A stretch of DNA of 64,000 bases from Rheinheimera mesophila (GCF_000986865.1 NZ_LAVS01000005.1:1-64000); one strand, 5' to 3'. Counted from the first letter of the stretch, positions 48,596-57,591 are shown. The notes: generated by a model from the sequence alone, not told the origin. Made by a program: numbers and translations.

Positions 48596-48705
48596 AGCAA
48601 AGTCTTATTTACATCATCATTACATGACTGTAAAGCAGGCTGAATGACAGAGCAATAACTATCTCCAGCTCGGCTTTTGCTTTGTATCCGTTGTCAGGAA
48701 GGGGG

Positions 48706-49095
48706 TCAAAGCCGCTGCAAAAATTGTTTAGCGTAGCTGAGCGCTGTATCCGTATGGCTAAAATGTTGGGGTTTGTGGGAGTGCTGATACTTCATTTCCA
48801 ACAACTGCTGTTGGATTGGGTTTAAACCGATAAAACAACGCAGTACACAACCATGCTGATCTTCCCAGGTACTGAAGTCTGTCATCATACTGATAGCGTC
48901 CGGGGTGGCCAGTTCCCAGCCTTGCATATCCATCACGCGCGCCCAGTTTTTACCGGCAAATCCTTGTACCACAGCTTTTACATCCTCAATTAGCTGTGCT
49001 GAGCCCTGTTTATTCCAGGCGCCCTGAATTTCGCACAATAACACCTGCCCCTGCGGGGTTACACTGAATTTTCCATGCGCAATAGCATCTGTCAT
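48706..49095 (-). CDS. STAS/SpoIIAA-like small protein, function unknown
   Basis: A 129-residue soluble protein. The order of strands and helices (GQVLLCEIQGAWNKQGSAQL; WARVMDMQGWELATPDAISM) suggests a SpoIIAA/STAS-like fold often seen in small sensory regulators; this is a judgement by eye. It is followed downstream by a response regulator on the same strand after a gap of about 40 bases upstream of it, but a direct link to the two-component system is not shown. Confidence 0.55.
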   Translation of the reverse strand: MTDAIAHGKFSVTPQGQVLLCEIQGAWNKQGSAQLIEDVKAVVQGFAGKNWARVMDMQGWELATPDAISMMTDFSTWEDQHGCVLRCFIGLNPIQQQLLEMKYQHSHKPQHFSHTDTALSYAKQFLQRL

Positions 49096-49137
49096 AGCTG
49101 GTACTCCTATTCGCTAACTCATTGAGTATAGATTGAT

Positions 49138-50541
49138 TTAATCATCACCCAATTCAGTCAGCCCATATCGCTCAATTTTTTTCAGCAAGCCCTGACGAGA
49201 AATACCCAAGGCCCGGGACGCCTGACTCTTATTGCCATGACACTGGACCATGGCCTGCTGGATCAAACGGATCTCCAGGGCTTTGACCTGCTCATCCAGA
49301 CTACTTAAATCCGCTCCGGGTTCCAGTTCGGGGTCAGTTTCTCTGGTTTGATGCTCCAGATGCAACAGCTGAATATCGGCAAGTCGGATCACACCTTGCT
49401 GAGCTATAGCAGCGACACTTTCCAGCGTGTTCTTTAATTCACGTACATTGCCAGGCCAGTGCTTTTGTAAAAACCAACTGATAGCAGCAGATTCCAGTTG
49501 CAGTTTCTGCCCATACTGCACACTAAGCTGTTCCAAAAAAAACTGGATCAGCAGTGGAATATCTTCGCGCCGCTCATCCAGAGCGACAGTCTCAATAGTC
49601 ACGCCTTTGATCCGGTAATACAGATCTTCACGAAACTTGCCCTGTTTGACCAGGTCCGGCAGATTGGCATTGGTTGCCGACACTAAGCGGATATCAATTT
49701 TTTGCTGCTCACGCCCCCCTACAGGGTAAAAGGTGCCTTCCTGTAATACCCGTAACAACTTTACCTGCATCGGCAGCGGCATTTCGCCTATCTCATCAAG
49801 AAACAAAGTACCGCCATCGGCCAGCTTTAACAGGCCTTGCCGGTCTTTGTCTGCGCCGGTAAAAGCACCTTTGACGTAACCAAACAGCTCACTTTCCAGT
49901 AAATCCGCCGGGATAGCGCCACAGTGTACCGAGACAAAAGCCTTGTCGGCGCGTGGACTTAATTCATGCAAAGCGCGCGAAATCACTTCTTTGCCTGTAC
50001 CAGAAGGGCCTGTAACCAGCACCCGGACCTCCGTCGGCGCTATACGTTGTACTAAGGTACGAACTGTTTCCATATGCCGCGAATGCCCGGCTAACTTCGG
50101 CAAAAAACTTTGTTGTTGTAAGCCCTGCTTTAACTGTCGGACTTCCTTTTCTAACTGATGTTTGGTGATAGCGCGTTTGACCACCACCGCCAATAACTCT
50201 GGATCTATTGGTTTGGCAATAAAATCCCAGGCACCTTGTGCTATGGCTTGCAACGCCAGCTCGCGTTCAGCGTGGCCGGTTAAAATAATCACAGGCCGGC
50301 TGGAAAACTCGGGGACAGCAGCCAGTGTGGCCGCAGGGTCAAAGGCCGGAGGCAAAGCCAAATCAAGCAAAATCAAGTCGGCGTCAAACTGCTGTAATTT
50401 ACTTCGGGTGTCGTCCAGATTAGCAGCACCAGCCACCTGATAGCCCTGTTGTTGCAAAAAACGTTCGGCCAGTAAGCGAAAAGCTGGTTCATCATCCACA
50501 ATCAGAATACGCGCCGGATGCGGCGTTGTTGCATTAAACAT
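49138..50541 (-). CDS. Sigma-54-dependent response regulator (NtrC family)
   Basis: A 467-residue activator from ATG 50541. Receiver domain (about 10-125; phospho-acceptor Asp in LILLDLALP), AAA+ domain (about 160-390; Walker A GPSGTGKE, sigma-54 contact GAFTGA, Walker [11 protein letters not shown]), and a C-terminal Fis-type helix-turn-helix ([19 protein letters not shown]). All key motifs are present, so it should open sigma-54 promoters. The frame extends to 50625 inside the kinase gene; the later ATG overlaps the kinase by 8 bases and fits the family. The cyd operon is divergent from this pair, a possible target. Confidence 0.93.
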   Translation of the reverse strand: MFNATTPHPARILIVDDEPAFRLLAERFLQQQGYQVAGAANLDDTRSKLQQFDADLILLDLALPPAFDPAATLAAVPEFSSRPVIILTGHAERELALQAIAQGAWDFIAKPIDPELLAVVVKRAITKHQLEKEVRQLKQGLQQQSFLPKLAGHSRHMETVRTLVQRIAPTEVRVLVTGPSGTGKEVISRALHELSPRADKAFVSVHCGAIPADLLESELFGYVKGAFTGADKDRQGLLKLADGGTLFLDEIGEMPLPMQVKLLRVLQEGTFYPVGGREQQKIDIRLVSATNANLPDLVKQGKFREDLYYRIKGVTIETVALDERREDIPLLIQFFLEQLSVQYGQKLQLESAAISWFLQKHWPGNVRELKNTLESVAAIAQQGVIRLADIQLLHLEHQTRETDPELEPGADLSSLDEQVKALEIRLIQQAMVQCHGNKSQASRALGISRQGLLKKIERYGLTELGDD

Positions 50542-52414
50542 CTGGGGAATCCTTTGGAAACAAAAGTTCAAAACTGACAGGCCAACCCAAATCGGTACGA
50601 AAACAGATCTGGCCCTGATGGGCATCCATAATACGTTTCACTATCGCAAGGCCCAGGCCACTGCCGCCGCTGCGTTTACTGATAAAAGGCCGGAACAATT
50701 GTGCTGTGGTTAAACTGGCATCCAGGGCCGGACCATTATTATGAACCCGTACCCGGATAAAACCGCCGCTTAACGTGACTTCAACCTTCAAGGTGGCATT
50801 GGCCTGATTGCGCAGAAAAGCATTGGCATTATCAAACAAGTTTAAAAACACCTGCTGCACTCTGTGTTGGTCGGCCGATACGATCAGACCGGATGGTACC
50901 TCCAGCTCCAGCTTGACCTGTTGCCAGTCAAATTGCTGCAATAAGCTTTGTAGCAAAGGTTCCAATTCAATCTGGCTGTATTGCAGTTGCAGACGGCCTG
51001 AGTACACCAGCATATCGGAAATCAGCCGATCAGCTCTTTTGAGCTGGAGCTGAATATGGCCGCGTAGTTCTGCATCTACCCCAGCAGATGCCATCGAAAT
51101 AATATTCAGCGGATTACGCAGCTCATGTGCCATAGACGCCGCCAAAGCGCCCATTTCAACCAAATGTTGTTGCGCCAGTTGCTGTTTTTCTGCTTCCGCC
51201 AGTTGTAGCGACTGCGCCAACAGTTCACAACTGCTGCCAAGCAAAGAACCAAACACCTGGGCCACTAAACGAATACCAGGCGTCATATCGTCCCAGCCCA
51301 GCAGCTCCACCTGCCAACGTCCACTTTGAGGGTAACATCGAATTTTTAGCTGACTATCGATCACCGGCTCTGCGGAGGCTGCTGGCAATTCAACCTGCAC
51401 TTTTTGCTTTAACGCTGCAGACAGCAGTTGCGCTGATTTTTCGCTGAGCCCACTCCAGTTCTGACATGAGCTCAATTGCTGGCGCCAGGTATTGATCAGA
51501 GTCTGATCCAAAGTGGCACCGGGGTAAATTAACCGTTCCGCCAGTCGGGCAACGGGCCGGTAACAGGCTGCGGTCAGTAGCAGCACCAAACTGGAATACA
51601 ACCACAACTGCCAGCCTGGCACGCTGGCCAATGCCTGCATTCCCAACTGGCCAAATACAGAGCTGACCAACGCCATTAACAGTAGCAATAACAAGGACAT
51701 CACTAACCAGAGCAAAGCCCGGTTCGCCAGCGCGTTCACCGCCAGCATCTGATAACGCACTACGCCGTACACCAGCAACACCGGATAAGTTGGCAACAAC
51801 AACATAGGATAAGGAAACCAGTCCAGCCCAAACGAAGGAAACACCACAGGAGTCGCCAGCAATAAACCCCAGCCTCCGGCTAAAAACATAGCGACAATAG
51901 AGCGTTTTTTATTGCCCTGATGATAACGCCAGCCAAACCACAACACCGCATGTGCCAGAATACCCAGTGCAACTGTGTATAACAGGTTTAAAAAGCCATA
52001 AGAGTGAAAGACAAAAACCTGACCCAAAGCCGCACTTTGCAGCACGTCACCGGCATCCAGACTCCAGCTCAGCAACACCACCACCGCAGTCAGAAAATAC
52101 AACCAGCCGATATGGCGTCGTGCCCAGCTTAACCAGGGGGCGCGCACTTTATCCTGCTCAACAAACCTTAAAGCAAAATGCAGGAAAAATGTTGGCATCA
52201 ATGGATTCGCCAACAACAGATAACGACCCAGTTGCGGCTGGTCATGGATCACAAATACATGGCCTAAACACCAGAGCGCCATCATGGCACCAAAGCCAGC
52301 CAAACCAGCCAGGGTTTGTTGGTAGCGCGAATGCCACCACAGCCAGCCTGACATCAGTCCGGCGCACGCACTGGTGACAAGCATCATCAGCTCAAACGCT
52401 AAAATCAAATCCAT
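50534..52414 (-). CDS. Membrane sensor histidine kinase with multi-helix sensor domain
   Basis: A 626-residue kinase. The N-terminal 300 residues form about eight membrane helices resembling the 7TM/MASE-like sensors of intramembrane-sensing kinases. A GAF-like or linker region follows (about 310-400), then HisKA with the phospho-acceptor His in MAHELRNPLN and HATPase with NLFDNANAF and SGGSGLGLAIVKRI. Overlap with the response regulator indicates translational coupling and a cognate pair. The membrane sensor suggests sensing of a membrane or redox state, which is inference. Confidence 0.92.
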   Translation of the reverse strand: MDLILAFELMMLVTSACAGLMSGWLWWHSRYQQTLAGLAGFGAMMALWCLGHVFVIHDQPQLGRYLLLANPLMPTFFLHFALRFVEQDKVRAPWLSWARRHIGWLYFLTAVVVLLSWSLDAGDVLQSAALGQVFVFHSYGFLNLLYTVALGILAHAVLWFGWRYHQGNKKRSIVAMFLAGGWGLLLATPVVFPSFGLDWFPYPMLLLPTYPVLLVYGVVRYQMLAVNALANRALLWLVMSLLLLLLMALVSSVFGQLGMQALASVPGWQLWLYSSLVLLLTAACYRPVARLAERLIYPGATLDQTLINTWRQQLSSCQNWSGLSEKSAQLLSAALKQKVQVELPAASAEPVIDSQLKIRCYPQSGRWQVELLGWDDMTPGIRLVAQVFGSLLGSSCELLAQSLQLAEAEKQQLAQQHLVEMGALAASMAHELRNPLNIISMASAGVDAELRGHIQLQLKRADRLISDMLVYSGRLQLQYSQIELEPLLQSLLQQFDWQQVKLELEVPSGLIVSADQHRVQQVFLNLFDNANAFLRNQANATLKVEVTLSGGFIRVRVHNNGPALDASLTTAQLFRPFISKRSGGSGLGLAIVKRIMDAHQGQICFRTDLGWPVSFELLFPKDSPDV

Positions 52415-52533
52415 AGCCTACCGTAAACTTAGTTGTCACCTATTCGTGCTAAAATCGTAAATGAAGTTAACACTCACTGCAAATTTATAATTTTATTCCT
52501 TCAAAATCATTATGTTACATAGAATAAAAATTA

Positions 52534-52549
52534 TGGCCTGATTCTGGCA
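52534..52549 (+). promoter_or_regulatory. Weak sigma-54-like site upstream of the cyd operon
   Basis: TGGCCTGATTCTGGCA has GG and GC at the 10-base spacing of -24/-12 sites, with TGGC at both elements, but the -12 reads TGGC instead of TTGC. It is 55-70 bases before the 34-codon gene. Reported because a sigma-54 activator is encoded divergently; chance is quite possible. Confidence 0.2.
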
Positions 52550-52602
52550 CTACAAAGAGCAGCAGCACTGTTGCTGTATAACTTGTCAACAAAGAGAACA
52601 TT

Positions 52603-52707
52603 ATGCCAGACCTGTCTATTCTTGCTGCCGAACTGCTGACCATGTTGCTGTTGTTGTCTGTGGCACTTGTGCCTTCAGCGCTGAGCCGGTTCAAAGCCGG
52701 AAAATAA
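52603..52707 (+). CDS. 34-residue single-helix micro-protein before cydA
   Basis: ATG 52603 to TAA 52707 encodes a peptide starting MPDLSILAAELLTM, with one long hydrophobic helix and a basic C-terminus. A GAGAA motif precedes the start, and cydA begins 10 bases after its stop, with AAGGAG between. Size, topology and place suit a small bd-oxidase subunit or assembly factor like CydX/CydP types, although those families are usually placed or sized differently. It might be a chance frame, but the coding context is good. Confidence 0.5.
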   Translation: MPDLSILAAELLTMLLLLSVALVPSALSRFKAGK

Positions 52708-52717
52708 GGAGTTTGTG

Positions 52718-54142
52718 ATGGAACTTGATGTCAGTATCCTCTCACGAATACAGTTTGCCTTTACCGTAAGCTTCCATATTATTTTCCCTTCTATCACCAT
52801 AGGTTTAGCTACCTTGATAGCGATCTGGGAAGGCTTATGGCTGAAAACCGGTAACCCCCAGTATCTGCAATTGGCTAAGTTCTGGATCAAACCTTTTGCC
52901 ATCACCTTCGGTATGGGTGTGGTGTCCGGCATAGTGCTGTCTTACGAGTTTGGTACCAACTTCTCCAAATTTTCAGAAATAGCCGGTGCTGTACTTGGAC
53001 CTTTGATGGCTTACGAAGTACTGACCGCATTTTTCCTTGAGGCAGGTTTTTTAGGGGTCATGCTGTTTGGCTGGCAACGGGTCAGCGCCAAAATGCACTT
53101 TTTCGCCACAGTCACTGTGGCTGTAGGCACCTGGATCTCGGCCTTCTGGATTATCGCGGCGAACTCCTGGATGCAGACTCCTCAGGGCCATCAAATAGTC
53201 GACGGAAAATTTGAGGTGGTCAGTTGGTTTGACGTGATTTTTAACCCGTCGATGCCTTATCGTTTTACCCACATGCTGCTGGCCGCTTTTATCACTGCTA
53301 CTTTTGTCGTGATGGCGACTCACGCCTGGTATTTACGCAAAGGCCAGCATCAGGAGTTTGGCCGTAAAGGGCTGTCGATGATGCTGTGGTTTGCTCTGGT
53401 ACTGACCCCACTGCAAGCCTGGGTAGGTGATTTGCATGGCCTTAATGTCAAAGAACATCAGCCGGTGAAACTGGCGGCGATGGAAGGAATTTGGGCCGAA
53501 AAAGAAAGTAACGTGCCGCTGTTGCTGTTTGCAGTGCCAGATATGAAGGCTGAAGGCAACCATTATGAAGTGGCAATACCCGGTCTTGCCAGTCTGATTT
53601 TAACTCATGACTGGCAGGGTGAGCTGCAAGGCTTAAAATCAGTACCGCCTGAAGACAGGCCTCATGTCCCCATGGTGTTCTTTAGCTTCCGCATTATGGT
53701 CGGCATAGGTGTACTGATGATAGGTGTTGCCTTGATCGGAGCTTATCTGCGCTGGCGTGGCACTTTGTATCAGAGTCACTGGTTCCTCCTGCCCGTAAGC
53801 TTTATGGCGCCAACAGGTGTCATTGCCGTGCTGGCAGGCTGGTATGTAGTAGAAATAGGCCGTCAGCCCTGGATTATTTATGGTCTGGTGCGTACCAGCG
53901 AGATTGTCAGTCCTCTGCCTGCAGAACGTGTTTTGTTCTCTCTGACTCTGTTTGTCCTGACCTACAGCCTGCTGTTTGGTGTTTATCTGTACTTTATGCG
54001 CAAGTTGATCAAAAAAGGTCCGGCGCCGATCGAGCAACTGGAACAACAACGCATTGGAGTGAAGGCATCAGGTTATGCCCTGTCTTTTACCAAAGCTTTA
54101 GCGACTGATACCGACCCATCATCAACCAAAGGAGCCAACTAA
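52718..54142 (+). CDS. cydA: Cytochrome bd-type (cyanide-insensitive) ubiquinol oxidase subunit I
   Basis: Inner-membrane quinol oxidase subunit carrying hemes, 474 residues from ATG 52718 (a GTG at 52715 is in frame). The heme-ligand His20 lies in FTVSFHIIFPSITIG, and GRQPWIIYGLVRTSEIVSP is the conserved heme segment. The Q-loop is short, as in the CIO/CioA subgroup. It couples quinol oxidation to O2 reduction under low oxygen or cyanide/sulfide stress. Overlaps cydB by one base (TAATG). Confidence 0.96.
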   Translation: MELDVSILSRIQFAFTVSFHIIFPSITIGLATLIAIWEGLWLKTGNPQYLQLAKFWIKPFAITFGMGVVSGIVLSYEFGTNFSKFSEIAGAVLGPLMAYEVLTAFFLEAGFLGVMLFGWQRVSAKMHFFATVTVAVGTWISAFWIIAANSWMQTPQGHQIVDGKFEVVSWFDVIFNPSMPYRFTHMLLAAFITATFVVMATHAWYLRKGQHQEFGRKGLSMMLWFALVLTPLQAWVGDLHGLNVKEHQPVKLAAMEGIWAEKESNVPLLLFAVPDMKAEGNHYEVAIPGLASLILTHDWQGELQGLKSVPPEDRPHVPMVFFSFRIMVGIGVLMIGVALIGAYLRWRGTLYQSHWFLLPVSFMAPTGVIAVLAGWYVVEIGRQPWIIYGLVRTSEIVSPLPAERVLFSLTLFVLTYSLLFGVYLYFMRKLIKKGPAPIEQLEQQRIGVKASGYALSFTKALATDTDPSSTKGAN

Positions 54143-55185
54143 TGGAGCTGGAACTGAGTTTAGGCTTGTTTTATTTGCTGCTACTTGGCTTTGCTATCCT
54201 GATGTACGTGTTATTGGATGGCTTTGACTTAGGTATAGGTATTTTATACCCCTGGTTTAATACAGACGCAGAACATGATCATTTGATGCGGTCGATTGCC
54301 CATGTCTGGGATGGCAATGAAACCTGGTTGGTGTTTGGTGGCGTGATTTTATTTGGCGCTTTTCCGGCGGCTTACGCTGCGATCACCTCTACCTTTTATC
54401 TGCCAATCATACTGATGTTAATTGGTTTGATTTTCCGCGGCGTAGCTTTTGAATATCGTTTTAAATCAGATACTTCAAAAAGATACTGGAATATGGCCTT
54501 CGCTGCAGGCTCCAGTCTGGCTGCTTTTTGTCAGGGCCTGATGCTGGGAACCCTGGTACAAGGTGTGCCGGCAGACTTTATCAATCAGTCCAGTTTCAAT
54601 TGGTTGAGTCCCTTTAGTCTGTTTTGTGGTCTAGCGGTTATGGCAGGCTACGCCCTGCTGGCCTGTTGCTATCTGGTGATGAAAAGCCGCGGTGAACTGC
54701 AACAAAAAGCGGCGCGTTATGGCCAGCGTTTGTTACTGATGGTCATGTTATCCATGCTGCTAGTCAGCTTGTGGACGGTCTGGATTGAGCCGGAGATCCG
54801 GGCTCGTTGGTTTGGCGGCTGGCACGCTTTATGGTTAATCCCACTGCCTCTGTTGTCGGTGCTTGCCGCCCGTTTATTATTCCGCGATTTAGGCCGGGTT
54901 CATCGCAGCCTTCAAGCGGAAACTGCAGTGCATGAACGCCATGAAGAGCGGCCGTTCTGGCTGGCGTCCGGATTATTCCTGCTGGCCTTTGTTGGCTTGC
55001 TGGTCAGCGTATTCCCTTATCTGTTACCACGCCAACTGACTTATATGCAGGCTGCGGCACCAGATAGCAGCCTGATCTTTATGTTGCCTGGTATCTTCAT
55101 TTTTGTACCGCTGATTTGCGCTTATACGCTATGGGGTTACAAAATTTTTGCCGGTAAAGTGGAAGATTATCAGGAGGGGTACTGA
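54142..55185 (+). CDS. cydB: Cytochrome bd-type ubiquinol oxidase subunit II
   Basis: Structural membrane subunit of the bd oxidase, 347 residues, eight to nine helices, with the characteristic YVLLDGFDLGIGILYPW and HVWDGNETWLVFGG segments. Starts in the last base of cydA, and its stop overlaps the start of a DUF2474 micro-gene, so the set is one translationally coupled operon. Confidence 0.96.
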   Translation: MELELSLGLFYLLLLGFAILMYVLLDGFDLGIGILYPWFNTDAEHDHLMRSIAHVWDGNETWLVFGGVILFGAFPAAYAAITSTFYLPIILMLIGLIFRGVAFEYRFKSDTSKRYWNMAFAAGSSLAAFCQGLMLGTLVQGVPADFINQSSFNWLSPFSLFCGLAVMAGYALLACCYLVMKSRGELQQKAARYGQRLLLMVMLSMLLVSLWTVWIEPEIRARWFGGWHALWLIPLPLLSVLAARLLFRDLGRVHRSLQAETAVHERHEERPFWLASGLFLLAFVGLLVSVFPYLLPRQLTYMQAAAPDSSLIFMLPGIFIFVPLICAYTLWGYKIFAGKVEDYQEGY

Positions 55186-55304
55186 TGAAATTGAGCGGGA
55201 AAAAATTATCTCAAACCCAGTGGTTTGTTATTTTATATCTGGCTGGTTTTTTAACTTTAACTTTGGTCGCGTGGTTATTAAAACAAGGAATGAAGTTTTT
55301 ATAA
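55185..55304 (+). CDS. DUF2474 micro-protein, cyd-associated
   Basis: A 39-residue single-helix protein (MKLSGKKLSQTQWFVILYL at the N-terminus, ending KQGMKFL) starting inside the cydB stop codon (TGATG). DUF2474 proteins typically follow CIO-type cydAB and have this basic-Trp-hydrophobic helix layout. Probably a small subunit or stabiliser of the oxidase; not shown experimentally as far as I know. Confidence 0.85.
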   Translation: MKLSGKKLSQTQWFVILYLAGFLTLTLVAWLLKQGMKFL

Positions 55305-55349
55305 CAGGGTAAAATCAAGCCTTTCTGCTTAAAAAATAACAGGTTTTTA

Positions 55350-55363
55350 TTGATCTGACGCAA
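55350..55363. promoter_or_regulatory. FNR-like half-palindrome
   Basis: TTGATCTGACGCAA has the TTGAT half of an FNR box with 4-base spacing and CGCAA in place of ATCAA. It lies between cydB-DUF2474 and the 55488 gene. Very tentative. The rest of the 55305-55487 gap contains an imperfect long-range repeat AATAACAGG/CCTGTTATT that may end the cyd transcript. Confidence 0.2.
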
Positions 55364-55487
55364 ATAAAGTGGCAATCAGTGAGCCTGTTATTTTCATTTT
55401 TTTCATTTTTTTATTTGCATTTTAAAAAACACTGCTGCTATAGTCAGATAAAGGCCAAGCTGTTTTGGTCCTGACCGGACGCGAAAG

Positions 55488-55805
55488 ATGAAGTATTTAA
55501 GTTTTATCGCAGTGTTGTTTTACCTGAGTTTACTGTTCCCAACGGTAAGCCATTCTGCATCCAGCAGTTGGGTAGATTTACAACAACCGAATAAAAACTT
55601 CAGTCTGGCTCTGGTTGCCGCAGTCACACATTCCACTGTCGATTCGACAGAAACTTCAGGTGATGATGAGAAAAGTCCGGTCTGCTGGAATAGTTTCGAA
55701 TTCCCGTTAGCATCTGGCAGCGCTTATCAGCACAGCCAAAACCAATTCAGTACGACGCAAAAAAGCTGCTACGCAGCCCGTGCACCGCCAGTACACCTCT
55801 CTTAA
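55488..55805 (+). CDS. Small secreted protein of unknown function
   Basis: A 105-residue protein with a signal peptide (MKYLSFIAVLFYLSLLFPTV, cleavage after SHSA) and a polar Ser/Thr/Gln-rich mature part holding two cysteines (SPVCWNSF, KSCYAAR). The start codon follows GACGCGAAAG, a weak ribosome-binding site. No family recognised. It precedes the CBS gene by about 100 bases and may be co-transcribed with it. Confidence 0.55.
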   Translation: MKYLSFIAVLFYLSLLFPTVSHSASSSWVDLQQPNKNFSLALVAAVTHSTVDSTETSGDDEKSPVCWNSFEFPLASGSAYQHSQNQFSTTQKSCYAARAPPVHLS

Positions 55806-55910
55806 ATCATTGAAATTGTCAGAGTTTCCGGCTTTATAGTCACTATCTGACGACATCCATTGTATTGATTTCAGTTTCGCTGCCTCTGAGCGGACTGACG
55901 AGAGGTTTCT

Positions 55911-56471
55911 ATGAAAAAGTTAAATTTATTCAACGTTGATGCAATAGACCATTTAGTTCAACCAGCCGAATTTGCTGAAGCCAATTTAAATTCAGCAGCG
56001 CTGGACTTTGTGTCTGACTTTAAAACGAATAGCCCCATGATGATTGATGCCAATACCTGTGCTGTCGAAGCAGAGGATATGATGAATCATGAGCATACCA
56101 AGCTAAAACTGGTGATAGACGCCAACCAGGAACTGGTTGGTTTAATCAGCTACGAACAGTTGTCTATCCAAAATGTATTGCAGCGTTTAGGCAAAGGCGT
56201 CAACCGCACTGATCTGACAGTGGCAGACTTAATGCGCCCGCGTTCAGAAATCAAAGCCTTAGCTTATGAGCAAATCAAACACTGCACCATAGGTGATGTG
56301 TTGAACACGCTGCAACATAATGGTGAGCAGTACTGCTTAGTGATAGATACTGAATCGCACCATATCCGTGGCGTGATCTCCGCAAGCGATATCGCCAGCC
56401 GTCTGCATATCCCGGTTCATATTGAAAAAGCGCCGACCTTTTTGAATATTTTTGACCGTATGTATGCCTGA
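55911..56471 (+). CDS. CBS-domain protein
   Basis: A 186-residue cytoplasmic protein with two CBS repeats (about 35-95, with LKLVIDANQELVGLISYEQL; and about 105-165, with GEQYCLVIDTESHHIRGVIS). CBS pairs bind adenosine nucleotides and often regulate enzymes or channels; here they stand alone. A perfect GAGAGG site is 6 bases before the ATG. Followed by two hairpins. The partner is unknown. Confidence 0.85.
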   Translation: MKKLNLFNVDAIDHLVQPAEFAEANLNSAALDFVSDFKTNSPMMIDANTCAVEAEDMMNHEHTKLKLVIDANQELVGLISYEQLSIQNVLQRLGKGVNRTDLTVADLMRPRSEIKALAYEQIKHCTIGDVLNTLQHNGEQYCLVIDTESHHIRGVISASDIASRLHIPVHIEKAPTFLNIFDRMYA

Positions 56472-56481
56472 TAGACCTTAG

Positions 56482-56501
56482 CGACCAGTTTACTCTGGTC
56501 G
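56482..56501 (+). terminator. Hairpin after the CBS-domain gene
   Basis: CGACCAG (56482-56488) and CTGGTCG (56495-56501) flank 6 bases, 10 bases after the CBS stop codon. Only a weak T stretch follows (TGTTTTC at about 56509). Confidence 0.5.
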
Positions 56502-56527
56502 TTGACGTATGTTTTCTTCCTGGTTTT

Positions 56528-56564
56528 CCCCGTTTCGTAGTCATTCCCGCGGAACGGGGTTTTT
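56528..56564 (+). terminator. Second hairpin with T-run downstream of the CBS gene
   Basis: CCCCGTT (56528-56534) and AACGGGG (56553-56559) followed by TTTTT. The remaining 190 bases up to 56754 hold nothing I can identify apart from reading frames on both strands that look non-coding. Confidence 0.6.
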
Positions 56565-56754
56565 GAAAGCCGCCACAGAGCATGGGTACCTCCAAGACCT
56601 CCCCTCTGTCGGGTATTCCGATTCATGGCGGCGTTTTCCAACAGCATCATCCAATGATTTTTGCTAGTAGTCTCAGCCCTGTTGAGCTAAAGCTTTTCTG
56701 ATCACGGCAGATATATAGGTATCAGCTTTCACTGCTTTTGATCAGGAGACAGAA

Positions 56755-57027
56755 ATGAACGAAGCCAGCCGCCTACAAAGAATGCGTGAACTTGGAGTCC
56801 GTCTTCAGGAACTGCGTTTGCTGCCTTCGCACCCAGTCAACTCTTATGCCGGCGCAGCACTTAACTTTTTGTTCCAGAACTACCAGATTGAAAAACCAGC
56901 GGGAGCCCCTCTGGATGTAACGCTACGCGCCTTAGCCACAGGCCTGGCGTTAAGACACAATATGAGAACCCGGCCAGATCCGGACAAAGTCATCGACTTT
57001 TTCTGTCGCCACTATCAGGTGCATTAA
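56755..57027 (+). CDS. Conserved-looking small protein of unknown function
   Basis: A 90-residue, mostly helical soluble protein (MNEASRLQRMRELGVRLQEL onward), slightly basic, ending FFCRHYQVH. Ribosome-binding site AGGAGAC 6 bases before the ATG, and a clear terminator follows, so it is probably a real single-gene unit. No family recognised. Confidence 0.65.
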   Translation: MNEASRLQRMRELGVRLQELRLLPSHPVNSYAGAALNFLFQNYQIEKPAGAPLDVTLRALATGLALRHNMRTRPDPDKVIDFFCRHYQVH

Positions 57028-57044
57028 TTAAATTCTGCTGCCGT

Positions 57045-57069
57045 AAAAGCTGCTGAAAAGCAGCTTTTT
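57045..57069 (+). terminator. Terminator after the 56755 gene
   Basis: AAAAGCTGCT (57045-57054) and AGCAGCTTTT (57059-57068) form a 10-bp stem around GAAA, with a run of T. Confidence 0.85.
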
Positions 57070-57152
57070 GCGTTATACCTCAAGCTTTTGGCTGGTATGT
57101 ATCGCACACAAATCCTCTAGACTACTGCTTTGTGTAGTCGAGAGGTATGCTG

Positions 57153-57590
57153 ATGCGAAACAAGTTGGATTGGTTTCGTCATGCTTTGGCTTACGAATGC
57201 GGCGCCATAGTTTTACGTACTTTATGCACTCTGGCTGCAGCCGATACGGCTGTTGGCCGTGCATCGGCGTTTTCACTGTTGAGCTCCTGTACCGTATTTT
57301 TATTGACCTTAACTCACACCAAAGTATTTGATTATTTCTTATGGCGAGCCACTGGCTCTTTAGTCAAAGCAGGCAAAGTGCGGCTTTTGCATTGTGTCAG
57401 TTATGAACTGGCAGGGGCAGCAATCAGCATTCCTTTGACCTTATGGCTGCTGGACTTTAATCTGGCCCAGGCCTTGTGGCGTGAAGCCTTGATTTTTGTC
57501 GTGTTTTTGTTGTACACCTACCTGTATAACTACGGTTACGACCGTTTATTTCCGGTAACCCATGCTAAAACTTATTCTAAAAATAATTGA
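57153..57590 (+). CDS. PACE-family (AceI-like) efflux protein
   Basis: Inner-membrane protein of 145 residues with four helices in two bacterial-transmembrane-pair repeats. Motifs of PACE proteins are present: RHALAYE in helix 1 with a membrane-embedded Glu, RLLHCVSYE in the second repeat, and YTYLYNYGYDRLFP at the end of helix 4. The first-repeat WNxxFN motif is diverged (THTKVFDYFLW). PACE proteins export biocides such as chlorhexidine in exchange for protons; substrate here unknown. ATG 57153 has GAGAGG at good spacing, while the upstream ATG 57147 is too close to it. Confidence 0.75.
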   Translation: MRNKLDWFRHALAYECGAIVLRTLCTLAAADTAVGRASAFSLLSSCTVFLLTLTHTKVFDYFLWRATGSLVKAGKVRLLHCVSYELAGAAISIPLTLWLLDFNLAQALWREALIFVVFLLYTYLYNYGYDRLFPVTHAKTYSKNN

Positions 57591-57591
57591 T

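Noticed and set aside
56275-56650. Minus-strand frames downstream of the CBS gene
   Set aside because: They cover two hairpins and the end of the CBS gene, with no ribosome-binding site or recognisable motif.
57153-57590. AlaE L-alanine exporter as identity of the small membrane protein
   Set aside because: Length is similar, but the duplicated helix-pair motifs (RHALAYE and RLLHCVSYE) fit PACE and not AlaE.
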